Shown one piece after another: positions 1 through 10,399 of a stretch of DNA of 64,000 bases (within the stretch, counting starts at the first letter, position 1; each line of letters opens with the position of its first letter). Made by a program: the position numbers and the translations under genes. The stretch comes from Portunus trituberculatus. Its lineage: Eukaryota; Arthropoda; Malacostraca; Decapoda; Portunidae. The notes under the pieces are model-generated. The model was not told the origin of the DNA, did no database searches, and saw nothing but the letters and a program-made list of their open reading frames with translations. The stretch is taken from assembly GCF_017591435.1 (NCBI RefSeq), contig NC_059255.1, forward strand, positions 706,117-770,116, written 5' to 3'.

Positions 1-244
1 CAGGCGGTGTTGGCGGAGGATGGGTCTCCTCCATGAATATGTAAAATGTACTACGGGTTTTTGTGGTGGTTTTCATATGATTTCATTGTTTGTCCACATA
101 TTTGTACTTTTGGCTGGAATACATGAAGATGATACTATATGGTTTTCAGTCGTTCCTGGTTTTGGGGTTCGGCTTGGTTTGAGGACCTGCTCTAAAGCTC
201 TCATTTGTTGCCTCGGTGACGTCAGTTTAAATATTGTGAAGTGA
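1..244. other. unassigned DNA left of the fold-back repeat
   Basis: No coding region I can support; the short open frame here has no recognisable domain. The last part (about 207-245) resembles a degraded extra copy of the inverted-repeat arm described next, because it contains CTCGGTGACGTCAGTTTAAA. The segment is therefore partly repeat-derived. Confidence 0.4.
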
Positions 245-561
245 AATTGTAAGATTAAACAATACTTACCAAGTTGAAGTTTGATCGTAATTTCACGAAC
301 ATTTAAACGACGTCACTGAGGCAGTAAATGCCCTCCCTTCCCTCCCCTGGCTTCTTGGTCGCCGTGTTTTGGGGTTTTTCTTCACTCACTGTTTAATTTT
401 TAGCTTTTGTAATGTTTATACTTTGTTCCTCAAACCAACACTCTGAAGGACTGACGAGGAGCGGCATAGACATCTCATTTACTGTCTCAGTGACGTCGTT
501 TAAATGTTTGTGAAATTACGATCAAACTTCAACTTGGTAAGTATCGTTTAATCTTACAATT
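245..561. repeat. fold-back repeat, about 86-bp arms
   Basis: Bases 245-329 are the reverse complement of 476-561 with about three mismatches, separated by a spacer of about 146 bp. Each arm contains GTGACGTC (CRE-like core), the run TTTGATCGTAATTTCAC, and on one strand CTTGGTAAGTAT, which looks like a strong 5' splice donor. The structure fits a fold-back MITE. I see no clear target-site duplication, so the true ends may lie outside these arms. Confidence 0.8.
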
Positions 562-1082
562 ATTAGTCACTCGAAGGTGAGAGTGTCTCCCATCCATGCA
601 TGGTCGTTACAACTTGTAATTTCCACTTGCACCGTTTGTTTAGATATTGTAAGGAAAAAAAAGGCAGGTAAAATAGGCTGGATTGTGGCTTGCAAGGTGT
701 GAAATAATGGGCGAGATACTCAATAGATCCTCCTCTCATCACTGTCACATGGACACTGAAATGGATAGGGAGAGGGTGTGTTCCTGTGTACGCCATAGTA
801 CTGAGTTGCCAGCGCCCACCTTTCCTTACCAAAGAAACCACTTTCCATGGCTTTTTCCGTGCTTATTATCATCATTTATGGTACAGAGAGTGGAGAGGGT
901 AAGCCCCGGGCTGCAGTGGGCGTGGCAGGGGCCCTTTAAAGTTTAAATACCTGACATATTCTAGCATATTTCCCAAAAATACTCCATCACTATATAGCCA
1001 TATGTTTGGGGATGCTCTGGTGGTGATTTGGGGATTTTAAATTTTTTTAGATTTTTCGATACCATGGCCACCAGACGGTCCC
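562..1082. other. unassigned DNA between fold-back and LINE A1
   Basis: I recognise no gene, RNA or transposon end here. Open frames are short, overlap on both strands and lack motifs. The stretch includes a TTAA near 1084 beside the broken 3' side of LINE A1, which could mark another insertion boundary, but no inverted terminal repeat is visible. Confidence 0.4.
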
Positions 1083-2708
1083 CTTAAGGGATTAAAACGG
1101 TCACCCTTTTAGAAACAGGCTGAATGTAGGCAAACTTCCAGCAAGATAAAAAGGTAGAAGTCAATAGACAAAGTTGAAAGGTTTTGGCCAAGCAAGGTGC
1201 AAGCATGGAAGCACAGTTTTTGAGAACAATAGGAGGGACCCCATCAGGACCATAAGCCTTCCGAGGATTTAGGCCAGCGAGGGCATGGAAAACATCATAA
1301 TGAAGAATTTTATTTGTAGACATGAAATAGTCAGAGGGAGGAGAAGAGGGAAGGACAAACCCAAAATCATCCAAGGTGGAGTTGTGAGCAAAGGTTTGAG
1401 AAAAGAGTTCAGCTTTAGAGACAGAAGAGATGGCAGTGGTGCCATCAGGATGAAACAAAGAAGTGAAAGATGAAGAAGTAAAGTTATTGAAGATGTTTTT
1501 GGCTTAATGCCAGAAGTCTCGATGGGAATTTGAGTTTAAAAGATTTTGACATTTTCTATTTATGAGGGAGTGTTTGACAAGTTGAAAAACAGACTTGGCA
1601 TAATTCCAGGCAGAAATATAAAGAGCATGAGATTCAGGAGATGGAAGGCTCAAGTACCTTTTGTGGGCAACTTCACTATCATGTATAGCATGAGAACAGG
1701 CTGAGTTAAACCAAGGTTCAGAAGGTTTAGGTTGAGAAAAAGAATGAGGAATGTACGCCTCCATGCCAGACACTATCACCTCTGTTATGCGTTCAGCAAA
1801 AAGAGATGGGTCTCTGACACGAAAGCAGTAATCATTCCTTGGAAAATCAGCATAATATCTCCTCAGGTCCCCCCGACTGGCAAACGCAAAACACCAAAGG
1901 CACTTCCACTTTGGGGGATCCTGAGGAAGGATTGGAGAAATTGGACAAGATACAGAAATGAGATTGTGATTGGAGAAGCTGAACAGAAGTGAAAGGGTGA
2001 CAGCATAAGCAGAAGGATTAGAGGTGAGGAAGAGATCAAGATTGTTAGGTGTGTCTCCAAGACGGTCAGGAATACAAGTATGGTATTGCACCAGTTGCTC
2101 TAGGTCATGGAGAATAGCAAAGTTGAAGGCTAGTTCACCAGGATGGTCAGTTGAAGGAGAGGAAAGCCAAAGCTGGTGGTGAACACTGAAATCTCCACGA
2201 TTGGAAATCTCTGCAAAAGGATAGAGGGACAGAATGTGCTCCACTTTGGAAGATAAATAGTCAAGGAATTTACTATAGTCAGAAGAGTTAGGGGAAAGAT
2301 AGACAGCACAAATTAATTTAGTTAGAGAGTGACTGTTGAGTCAAAGCCAGATGGTGGAAAACTCGAAAGATTCAAGAGCGTGGGCATGAAAGCATGTTGA
2401 GTCGTTCCATATTCGTATAGACACAACATCCAACTTTGGAACAAAAATGAGAATGGAGAAAGTAGGAGGGCACAGAAAAGGGGCTACTGTCAGTTGCCTC
2501 GAACAGCTGTGTTTCTGTGGGGAAAAGAAGATGAGGTTTAGTAGAGGAGAGGTGGTGTTCCAGAGATTGAAAATTAGATCTAAGATGGCAAATGTTGCAA
2601 AGTTAATGTAAAAAAAAAAGTTGAGGGAGGTGACAAAGCATTTGGGGTCATTATTGAGAAAGGAGTCTGACATTTTTGGTCACCTCCCCAGAATGGGACT
2701 CCAGAGTT
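1083..2708 (-). mobile_element. LINE A copy 1, endonuclease and start of RT (3'-truncated)
   Basis: Non-LTR retrotransposon remnant read on the minus strand. Translations homologous to copy A2 run from the endonuclease start (near 2690), through an endonuclease segment at 2244-1504 containing NHNLIS and DRLGDTPN, to the RT N-terminus at 1458-1084 with GPDGVPPIVLKN. The copy stops before the NYRP block of the RT, so it lacks the RT core and the 3' end. That is the opposite of normal LINE 5' truncation and points to a later rearrangement. Frameshifts and stops make it non-functional. Family: CR1/Jockey group, clade uncertain. Confidence 0.85.
1504..2244 (-). pseudogene. LINE A1 APE-type endonuclease fragment
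   Basis: A 246-residue open frame matches the middle and C-terminal part of the LINE A endonuclease plus the linker to the RT. Visible blocks are the AFNFAILHDLEQL helix region, PDRLGDTPNNLDLFLTSNP, and NHNLISVSCP, which corresponds to the SDH catalytic block with Ser-Asp changed to Ser-Asn. The N-terminal Glu-containing block lies in another frame (2673-2341). The domain would nick target DNA for target-primed reverse transcription; this copy is dead. Confidence 0.75.
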
Positions 2709-2713
2709 AACTC

Positions 2714-3122
2714 TTAACCCGCACAGTGCCAGCGACATGTTAACACGTCATCAAGTAGTATATCCTGTAGTGCCAGCGACGTGTTAAAACGTCGGCAAAT
2801 TCAAAAATTCATAACTCGAAAACTAATCAGTTTGGAAACAAACTATAAACAGTGACAGATTTGCCAACTCTTCCCATACATGCCCTCAGGCTAGATGCTT
2901 CCCAAGTCCCACGCACGTGGGGTGATGCAGGGGTGGTGTCAGTGTAACTTCTACAGTGAGAGAGGAAACATGGCGCAACGCTTGGAAAATATTCTGCGTA
3001 CTCCTAAGTTTGAGGAAAGGCTCAGTGCTCTCTCTCTCTGAGCCTGTTCCAGATTATAACCTGTTCATACGTACGGTTGACCACTCCAGGAGAGGTACTT
3101 ACGGGGATGTAGGCAGTGCTGC
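2714..3122. mobile_element. piggyBac-like terminal region (TTAA end)
   Basis: Starts at TTAA (2714-2717), followed by CCCGCACAGTGCCAGCGAC; the core CAGTGCCAGCGAC recurs about 47 bp further in. TTAA plus C-rich termini and repeated subterminal motifs are typical of piggyBac ends. Near 2970 a short frame beginning MAQRLENILRTPKFEERLSA could be the start of the transposase. LINE A2 begins immediately after and piggyBac C-terminal coding resumes at 6361, so this may be the left end of an element split by LINE A2. The join is inferred. Confidence 0.5.
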
Positions 3123-3284
3123 AGATTGAGTGATTCCCCGTGTCCTCTCTTCCCGGTTCCCTTTGTGGTCTCATTTATACAATTGAGCAGCTGCAGCCTG
3201 CCCTCTAAAGACAACTTCTACTACTTCCTACACTACACTACAACACCTTACACTTTTACACTCTCTTCAAATCAAAATTTAATA

Positions 3285-4221
3285 ATGGCTTCACCACGCC
3301 CTGCCTCGGAGTCCCCTCTGGGAGGGACCATAAATGTCCCCAGGTCGGACTGCCCTCTGCTGTCGACCTTGGGTGTCTTGACACTTCATCTAATACTTTC
3401 ACTATCAATTTCTGCAACATTCGTGGCCTTCGTTCTAATTTTCAATCTGTGGAACACCACCTCTCCTCTACTAAACCTCATCTTCTCTTCCTAACCGAAA
3501 CACAGTTGTCTGTGACTACTGACAGCAGCCCCTTTTCTGTTCCCTCCTACTTGCTCTATCCTCATTTTCAATCCAAAGCTGGATGTTGCGCATACGTGCG
3601 TAACGACACCACTTGCTCTCGTGCCCACAATCTTGAATCTTCAGAATTTTCTACCATCTGGCTAAGACTTCAATGTCACTCTCTAACTAAATTCATCTGT
3701 GCTGTATACCTCTCACCTAATTCCTCTGACTATGTAAAATTCTTTGACTATTTGACTTCCAAGGTGGAGCACATCTTATCTCACTTTCCTTTTGCTGAGA
3801 TCTCCATTTTAGGGATTTCAATGTTCACCACCAGCTTTGGCTTTCATCTTCTTTCACTGACCAACCTGGTGAACAAACCTTCAACTTTGCTATCCTTCAT
3901 GACCTAGAGCAGCTAGTGAAGTTCCCTACCCGTATTCCTGACCGCCTTGGAGACACGCCCAACATTCTTGATCTTTTCCTAACCTCCAACCCTTCTGCTT
4001 ACTCTGTTAAACTTTCCTCTCCGTTGGGCTCCTCCGACCACAATCTAATTTCCGTTACCAGTTCTATCACTCCAGTGCAGCCTCAGGACCCGCCTAAGCG
4101 GAGGTGCTTCTGGCATTTTAACTCTGCTAAGTGGAAGGAACTAAGGCAGTACTATTCTGATTTCCTTGGGATGATTATTGTTTTCATGTCAGAGATCCTT
4201 CTCTTTGTGCCGAGCGCATAA
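3285..4221 (+). pseudogene. LINE A2 ORF2 N-terminus: APE endonuclease
   Basis: A plausible start is the ATG at 3285 (MASPRPASESP). The frame shifts near 3400 into NFCNIRGLRSNFQSVEHH, then PHLLFLTETQLS, which carries the catalytic Glu of APE-like LINE endonucleases. The GDFN block is broken by a frameshift near 3815, and the terminal block SDHNLISVTS is present near 4040. Intact, the protein would make the first-strand nick for target-primed reverse transcription. Confidence 0.75.
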
Positions 4222-4779
4222 CAGAGGTGATTATCTCTGGCATGGAGCTATACATTCCTCATACTTTCTCTAACCCTAAAGCTAAAAAGCCTTGGTTTAA
4301 CTCTGCTTGTTCTCGTGCTGTCAATGATAGAGAGGCGGCTCACAAACGGTTCCGTAGCCATCCAACTGCTGAAACTCATGCCCTATATATTTCTGCCCGT
4401 AATCATGCCAAATCTATTCTCCAACTTACTAAAAACTCTTTCATCAATAGAAAATGTCAAAGTCTTTCCAATTCTAACTCCTCTCGAGATTTCTGGCATC
4501 TAGCCAATAATATCTCTAACAACTTTACTTCTTCGTCTTTCCCTCCTTTACTTCATCCAGATGGCTCTACAGCTGTCTCTTCTTTTTCTAAAGCTGAACT
4601 CTTCGCTCAAACCTTTGCTACCAACTCAACTTTGGATGATTCTGGGCATATTCCTCCTACTCCTCCACCCTCTGACTACTTCATCCCTAAAATTAAAATT
4701 CTTTATAAAGACGTTTTCCTGGCCCTCTCTGGCCTTGATTCTCGGAAGGTCCGGATGGAGTCCCTCCTGTTGTTCTCAA

Positions 4780-6215
4780 AAACTGTGCTTCCGAACTCGC
4801 TCACTGCCTGGTCAAACTCTTTCATCTGTGTCTCTCTACTTCTATTTATCCTTCTTGCTGGAAGTTTGCTCACATTCAACCTGTCCCTAAAAAAGGTGAC
4901 CACTCCAATCCTTCTAACTACCGCCCTATAGCTTTGATTTCCTGCCTTTCTAAAGCCTTTGAGTCTATCCTTAATAGGAAGATAATGAGGCATCTATCAG
5001 CTCACAACCTTCTCTCTGATTGCCAGTATGGTTTCCGTAAAGGCAGATCTACTGGTGATCTTCTTACTTTCCTAACTGAATCTTGGTCATCCTCTTTAGG
5101 GACTTCGGTGAAACCTTTGCTGTCGGCCTTGACATATCGAAAGCCTTCGATAGAGTCTGGCACAAATCTTTAATTTCTAAACTACCCTCCTACGGATTCT
5201 ATCCTTCTCTCTGTACCTTCATCTCCAGTTTCCTTTCCGATCGTTCTATTGCTGCTGTAGTAGACGGTCACTGTTCTTCCCTAAAACTATCAACAGTGGT
5301 GTTCCACAGGGTTCTGTCCTATCACCCACTCTCTTTCTATTATTCATCAATGATCTCCTAAATCTGACTCAATGCCCTATCCACTCCTATGCTGATGATA
5401 CCACCCTGCATTATTCAACAGCGTTCAACAGACGCCCAACCCAACAACAATTAAATGACTCAAGGCGAGATGCTATAGGACGCCTAACTTCTGATCTTTC
5501 ACTTGTTTCTGATTGGGGCAGAGAAAACCTGGTTTTGTTCAATGCCTCAAAACTCAATTTCTACAACTATCTACTCGACATAACCTTCCAGACAACTATC
5601 CTCTCTTCTTCAATAACACTCAACTTCCCTCTCCTCTACATTAAACACACTCGGTCTATCCTTCACTAAAAATCTAAACTGGAAATTTCACATCTCTACT
5701 CTTGCTAAATCAGCTTCCAAGAAGTTAGGTGTCCTATGGCGTCTTCGTCCATTTTTCTCCCTCCCAGCTGCTTGCTCTGTACAAGGGCCTTATCCGCCCG
5801 TGTATGGAGTATGGCTCTCATGTCTGGGGATCCACACACACAGCTTTACTAAACAAGGTGGAATCTAAAGCTTTTCGTCTTATCAACTCTTCTCCTCTAA
5901 CTGACTGTCTTGATTCTTTAAGTCACCGCCGCAATGTTGCATCTTTATCTGTCTTCTACCGCTGTTTTCATGCTGTCTGCTCTTCTGAACTTGCTAACTG
6001 CATGCCTTCCCCCTCCTGCGGCCTCGCTGCACAAGACTCTCTACTTCTTCTCATCCCTATTCTGTCCATCTTCCTAATGCAAGAGTTAACCAGTATCTTC
6101 ACTCCTTCATTCCCTACACTGGTAAACTCTGGAACTCTCTACCTGTGTCTGTATTTCCACCTGCCTATGACTTAAACTCTTTCAAAAGAGGAGTGTCAAG
6201 ACACCTCTTACGTTA
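4780..6215 (+). pseudogene. LINE A2 reverse transcriptase and C-terminal domain
   Basis: RT blocks are spread over several frames and are readable as NYRPIALISCLSKAFESILNR-type sequence, FRKGRSTGD, the SKAFDRVWH block, and the YADD catalytic pair (5384-5398). The C-terminal region 5729-6175 contains LIRPCMEYGSHVWG and KAFRLINSSPLTDC, shared with A3 and A4. Multiple frameshifts make the copy inactive. Confidence 0.75.
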
Positions 6216-6360
6216 ACTGGACCCTCCTTTTAGATTTTTTGTTTTTTCTTTCTACTTTCTTCTTAACAGGGCCTGGCAACCAGCGGGATTTTTTTTTTTT
6301 CCAACACTTTGTTTGCCCTTGGCCAGTGCCCTTGTAATGTAAAAAAAAAAAAAAAAAAAA

Positions 6361-6755
6361 TAGAAAGATGATGAAGTGGTACAAGAAAAGGTTCTTCCAT
6401 CTTCTTGACTTGGTAGTTTATAATGCCCATGCTCTCTGCCAGCAAGTACATGGCAAAAGGGAGGTCCTGAATGATTTCATTCTTGAGATCATTCGGGAGG
6501 TCGTGAATGCCCATAGTACAGTCAAATCGACCCAACCTACCAAGAAACCAATGCTAGGTCCTCATGAACCTCGCCTGACAGAGCACCACTTCCCTAGTCT
6601 AATACAAAGTACAGCCACTATGAAATGTCGTCAGCGTCACTGTAAGGTTTGCTCGTCAAGTGTCAGACGTGCTCATGTTCGAAAAGACACACGTTACGAG
6701 TGCAAAGAGTGTGATATAGGTCTTTGTGTGGTACCTTGTTTCAAGGAACACAACC
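6361..6755 (+). pseudogene. piggyBac transposase C-terminal end
   Basis: An open frame starting MMKWYKKRFFHLLDLVVYNAH matches the C-terminal end of DDE_Tnp_1_7 (piggyBac/PGBD) transposases. It includes the cysteine-rich terminal zinc domain CKVC ... YECKECDIGLCVVPCF (Cys pairs near 6637 and 6700-6740), which binds terminal DNA in this family. The catalytic Asp residues are absent. At about 6745 the frame runs directly into LINE A sequence (HNLPDSYPLF), so the last few transposase residues are replaced by LINE. Confidence 0.8.
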
Positions 6756-7246
6756 TTCCAGACAGCTATCCCCTCTTTTTAAATGACACTCAACTGTCTC
6801 CCTCTTCCACAATGAATATCCTTGGTTTGTCTTTTACTCATAATCCTAACTGGAAACTTCATATCTCATCTCTTGCTAAAACAGCTTCTATGAGGTTAGG
6901 TGTTCTGCAGCGTCTCCGCTAATGTTTCTCGCCCTTCCAACTGTTGACTCTTTTCAAGGGCCTTATCTGTTCTTGTATGGAGTACTCTTCACATGTTTGG
7001 GGGGGTTCCACTCATACAGCTCTATTAGACAGGCTGGAATCAAAAGCTTTTCGTCTCACCAACTCCCCTCCTCTGACTGACTGTCTTCAGCCTTTTTCTT
7101 ACTGCCAAAATATTGCATTTATTTCTATCTTTTATTGCTAATTTCATGCTAACTGCTTTGTTGATCCTGCTAACTGCATACCTCCCTTCCTTCTGCGGCC
7201 TCACTGCACAAGGCTTTTTTCTTCCTCTCATCCCTATTCTGTCCAA
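6745..7246 (+). mobile_element. LINE A copy 3, 5'-truncated RT C-terminus
   Basis: Begins at the equivalent of A2 position 5582 (HNLPDNYPLF) and continues through NILGLSFTHNPNWKLHISSLAKTA, a frame break at 6922, CSCMEYSSHVWGG and KAFRLTNSPPLTDC, ending at the TTAA at about 7247. It lacks the RT catalytic region. The 5' junction lies inside piggyBac coding DNA at a short shared sequence (CA[CT]AACCTTCCAGAC), consistent with 5' truncation by microhomology. Confidence 0.8.
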
Positions 7247-7660
7247 TTAATATGCACAGTGCCAGAAGGTTCTACCCAAAATTACAACCCAGTGCCAGCG
7301 ATTTTTCAATTTTTTTTTCTACATAAATCACTTCATTTCAGTCTAAGAAACATGCCTGTAAAATTTTAAGACTTACTTATGAGCCATTGTGGAGATATAG
7401 AGGCTTTTGTATTTGAGGCGGTGTGATGTTTTGTCGTTCCCGGATGGCATGCGGTAGCAAGTTTCCTGTTCTTTGTAAACCAGTGTGGGTGTCACTTCAG
7501 TTTTGTGTGGTTTTGTGGCAAGTATGGAGTACGTTCAGTATAATTTTATACTCCAACAAGTTTGAGTACACACTGAGAGAGGAAACAGATGTGTCAAAAT
7601 CGGCCAAAACATTGTTTTTTACGGATTCATTTTCTCTGGCCGAGGGAAGGGAAAACTAAT
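7247..7660. mobile_element. second piggyBac-like TTAA terminal fragment
   Basis: TTAATATGCACAGTGCCAG at 7247 and CAGTGCCAGCGA near 7291 repeat the motif pair at 2714 in the same orientation. Further in, ACTGAGAGAGGAAACA near 7572 matches GTGAGAGAGGAAACA near 2960, so the two stretches are related copies of one element end. No transposase domain is visible in the short frame at 7423-7659. Confidence 0.45.
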
Positions 7661-8211
7661 CTATATACACTGTGCACTATATTTACACTGCTATTTACAT
7701 GTTTATTCACCTTGTACACTAGTAGTTTTGGATTGTATGATGTTAGTGAATTACTAATGAAATACCGCAGTATTTCATTAATAATGCACTGTCACTCAGT
7801 GCCACGGAGTTGAGGTTATCCTTATGGCATGAGCGTATATGAATACTAAAATATAATATCCATTATAGCAGGCAATGGAGGAGTGGAAACAAATATCATG
7901 GGGAAAGACAACACGCAGGCTAAAAGGGTCACAAGAAGAAGAAGCAGCAGCTGAGTCGCTGCGAGTCTCCCGCTTCGTCTGTGGCTCATCTCATCTCTGG
8001 TTTATTTTTGGGTATTCCATGTAAGATTTCACTTTATGCATTACAAAATAATCCTTTCTTTGGGGTAATGTTTGTAAAAAGCTAATAGAAAAGTTTTGTG
8101 AACATAAATGTGAGAATGTGAGAGAATTTGTACGTAGCTCCTCTAACTTCCAATGACTCATATGACATCATAAAAGAAGTGGTAAACCGGTGGTCCAATA
8201 TGCTGCTAAAC
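7661..8211. other. unassigned DNA, 7.7-8.2 kb
   Basis: A+T-rich, with no recognisable coding, RNA or transposon end. A short run of A-rich direct sequence and a CACTCAGTGCC near 7790 could be a decayed continuation of the piggyBac-like fragment to the left. Confidence 0.35.
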
Positions 8212-8216
8212 GTATA

Positions 8217-8297
<81 letters not shown>
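8212..8297. repeat. (TA)n microsatellite
   Basis: About 43 TA units, nearly perfect. Translations in both directions give only Tyr-Ile repeats and are not genes. Confidence 0.98.
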
Positions 8298-8300
<3 letters not shown>

Positions 8301-9174
8301 GAGGGCCAGCACATTATTGCCCCTTTATTTAATTATATGTGTAGCCTCTGGCCCAAGCGCGGGCTGTCGCTGTTCCGTTGTGCAGCCAAAACCCCTCTCT
8401 TTGTTTCCACCATTTTGTGTGCCTGCGAGCTTCACATTAGTAACCAGCCAGTCTTCAGCGGAGGTAGACATGTGCGCTCTTGGTTTCTGGCACAGGGTGG
8501 AGACACATGTTGCTGGGCTGTTCTTGTTACTCGCTAGTCATTGGTCTGGGAGTTGTGCCCTCCTGTTGAGTAGCTGGCTTGCTACTGGGTAGACCGTGGC
8601 TGTGTAGGACAACGGGCTTGTTGTCCTGAGGAAAGTGTAGCCAGTTGGGGCTGCATTTCCTGTTGTGCGTTCGTCCACTCGGGTGTAGCGACGCGGAGAG
8701 ACACGCTTTGTCTCGTCCTGTTTTTGCTGTTGTGGTGGCCATGGTCACCAGTGGGGTTTGGGGGGGCGATTGTGTGCCTCGACCATCTTTTGTATAGTTT
8801 CAGTAGTATACTGTATTGTAGTGGTAGTAGCCACGCACACCATTGAAGGCTGAGAGGCTTCATGTTGGCCAGTGGTGCGTAGTTGTCGTCCGCCAGACTT
8901 TTCTGCGACGAGTATTTGGACTCGTGTATAGCTGGTGTCACCCGTAGGTCGTGTCTGGGCTTGTGTGTACATCACCGGATGTGCTGTACACATCATATAT
9001 TGCAGTAGTAGTAGGCCAGGGATGTCAGTCTGACAGGTGTTAGGAAGCACCTGTTGTAGTAGGATAGTATAGTAATATATATACTGCACGTTTTATCCCA
9101 GTCTGTGAACCCTCACACTTCATAGAGAAGTGGGTGGAATTGTCCTTGTGGGCGGTTTCTATAGGGGGTATTAA

Positions 9175-10007
9175 CCCCTTCCATACCGCAAGACTGTTTT
9201 GTGGTACGTGCGTACCACGCGCAAAAGTGACCTCGTGGTACCGCAAGATGCCGCCATGGTACGTGCGTACCACACCAATACATTTCCGTGTATAACCGTG
9301 GCCTGAGTGCGGATTTTGCCTTTTTCATGCTCCACGTGGTTCACTATAAACAAACAAACACTGGAGGTGTTATTTTTAGCCACCCCAGCATAACAAAACC
9401 ATCCCCCCCACTAGCCAATCAATATCGGAGTTAATTTTTCATGCATAAACTATAAAGCCAATCACTATTCTTTGACATATATCATTCCCACAGTCCCCTC
9501 AAGAACATCAGTTCTCTAGTATCGGCCGTGGTGAAACTGTTCTATTGCCTCTAGTTAGAGATAATGGCGTCTGCTTCGTGTAGCAGCGATGAGGATTATC
9601 ATAATTATGAGACAGATAGTGAGGATATACTGGAAGACTTTCCAGATGAATATGATTCAGACTATGATCCTGAAAAAGAAATAGGAGAGTGATAGTGACA
9701 GCAGTGTTGAAACCCTCTCGGCAAGTGAGGGGGAGCAGCCTAGTTATGACTGCCTCAGGGCCACCCTCACCAGGTGCAGAGTGTGTGCTGCTGAATTTAT
9801 GATTAGTGCACAATTTATGATTGTTTACGTTTTCTTTTATTAATAAAATGACAAAAATATGTTTAGAAAAAAGTACATAACACTGAGTTAGAAAGAAATA
9901 TAATGTGTAGATCTGGCCGTGAGGCACGTGCGCACACAGGCAGGGGGCTGCGGTATTGGAGGGGAACGCTTTGTTTATATCGGGGGGTGGCTGCGGTAAG
10001 GAAGGGG
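9175..10007. mobile_element. non-autonomous piggyBac element, TTAA duplication
   Basis: Flanked by TTAA at 9171-9174 and 10008-10011. Terminal inverted repeats are CCCCTTCCATACCGCA (left) and CCCCTTCCTTACCGCA (right, reverse complement), one mismatch in 16. The left subterminal region holds two copies of GTGGTACGTGCGTACCAC (near 9200 and 9253), near-palindromes likely to be transposase-binding sites. The inside keeps only the transposase N-terminus and a Cys-rich scrap (CRVCAAEF near 9776), so it is an internal deletion derivative. Confidence 0.9.
9564..9692 (+). pseudogene. piggyBac transposase N-terminal remnant
   Basis: A 42-codon frame from the ATG at 9564 encodes an acidic Asp/Glu/Ser-rich peptide (SSDEDYHNYETDSEDILED...), the usual composition of piggyBac transposase N-termini. 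After the stop, another frame continues with Ser/Asp/Glu-rich codons and then jumps to RCRVC of the C-terminal zinc domain. The catalytic core is deleted. Confidence 0.65.
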
Positions 10008-10304
10008 TTAAGGCCTCGCCCTGTTACACATAACATCTACCATTTATAAATTCTACTTGGTTGGGTACAGGAGGAGAAGGAGTTGCTGAGGAGATTCCCT
10101 TACAGTGGGGGAAATTACACACTGTTGGCGACCTTGAAAGAACCTGAGGGTTACGGCGGCTGTGAGTTATAGTAGTGGGGACTCTGTGGAGTGTGTTATA
10201 ATCCCCACTGTACTGATCGTAACAAAGTTGGAGATTTTGCCAGAATAACAGTCTAGTGAGCTGTAGCAGCTAACCGCAGCCGGGGGTGGCGTACGTTAAA
10301 ACCG

Positions 10305-10305
<1 letters not shown>

Positions 10306-10397
<92 letters not shown>
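10306..10397. repeat. (TA)n microsatellite
   Basis: About 46 TA units. It cuts off the possible LTR-element leader on its left. Confidence 0.98.

Positions 10398-10399
<2 letters not shown>

Larger units (their letters stand above)
3126..6360 (+). mobile_element. LINE A copy 2, near-complete with poly(A) tail
   Basis: Carries endonuclease (about 3285-4221), linker (4227-4780) and RT (about 4780-6215), then a 3' UTR ending in a run of about 20 A (6341-6360). RT blocks seen in various frames: NYRPIAL near 4918, YGFRKGRSTGDLL near 5027, DISKAFDRVWHKS near 5140, a GVPQGSVLSPTL-like block near 5300, and SYADDTTLHY near 5384. At least six frame changes interrupt ORF2. I see no RNase H domain. The poly(A) tail suits a Jockey-type LINE; the clade is not certain. 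Confidence 0.85.
8297..10118 (+). mobile_element. possible LTR of a Gypsy-type element, split by a piggyBac MITE
   Basis: The non-piggyBac part (8297-9170 plus 10012-10118, about 980 bp) starts TGTGAGGGCC and ends TTACACA. It is followed within a few bases by TTGGCGACC, which resembles the start of a tRNA primer-binding site in Gypsy-class elements. No second LTR and no gag or pol are in view: downstream sequence runs about 180 bp into a (TA)n tract. The call rests on termini and a possible PBS only. Confidence 0.3.

Noticed and set aside
563..946. Overlapping ORFs on both strands near 0.6-0.9 kb
   Set aside because: Short, no motif, no support from a second copy.
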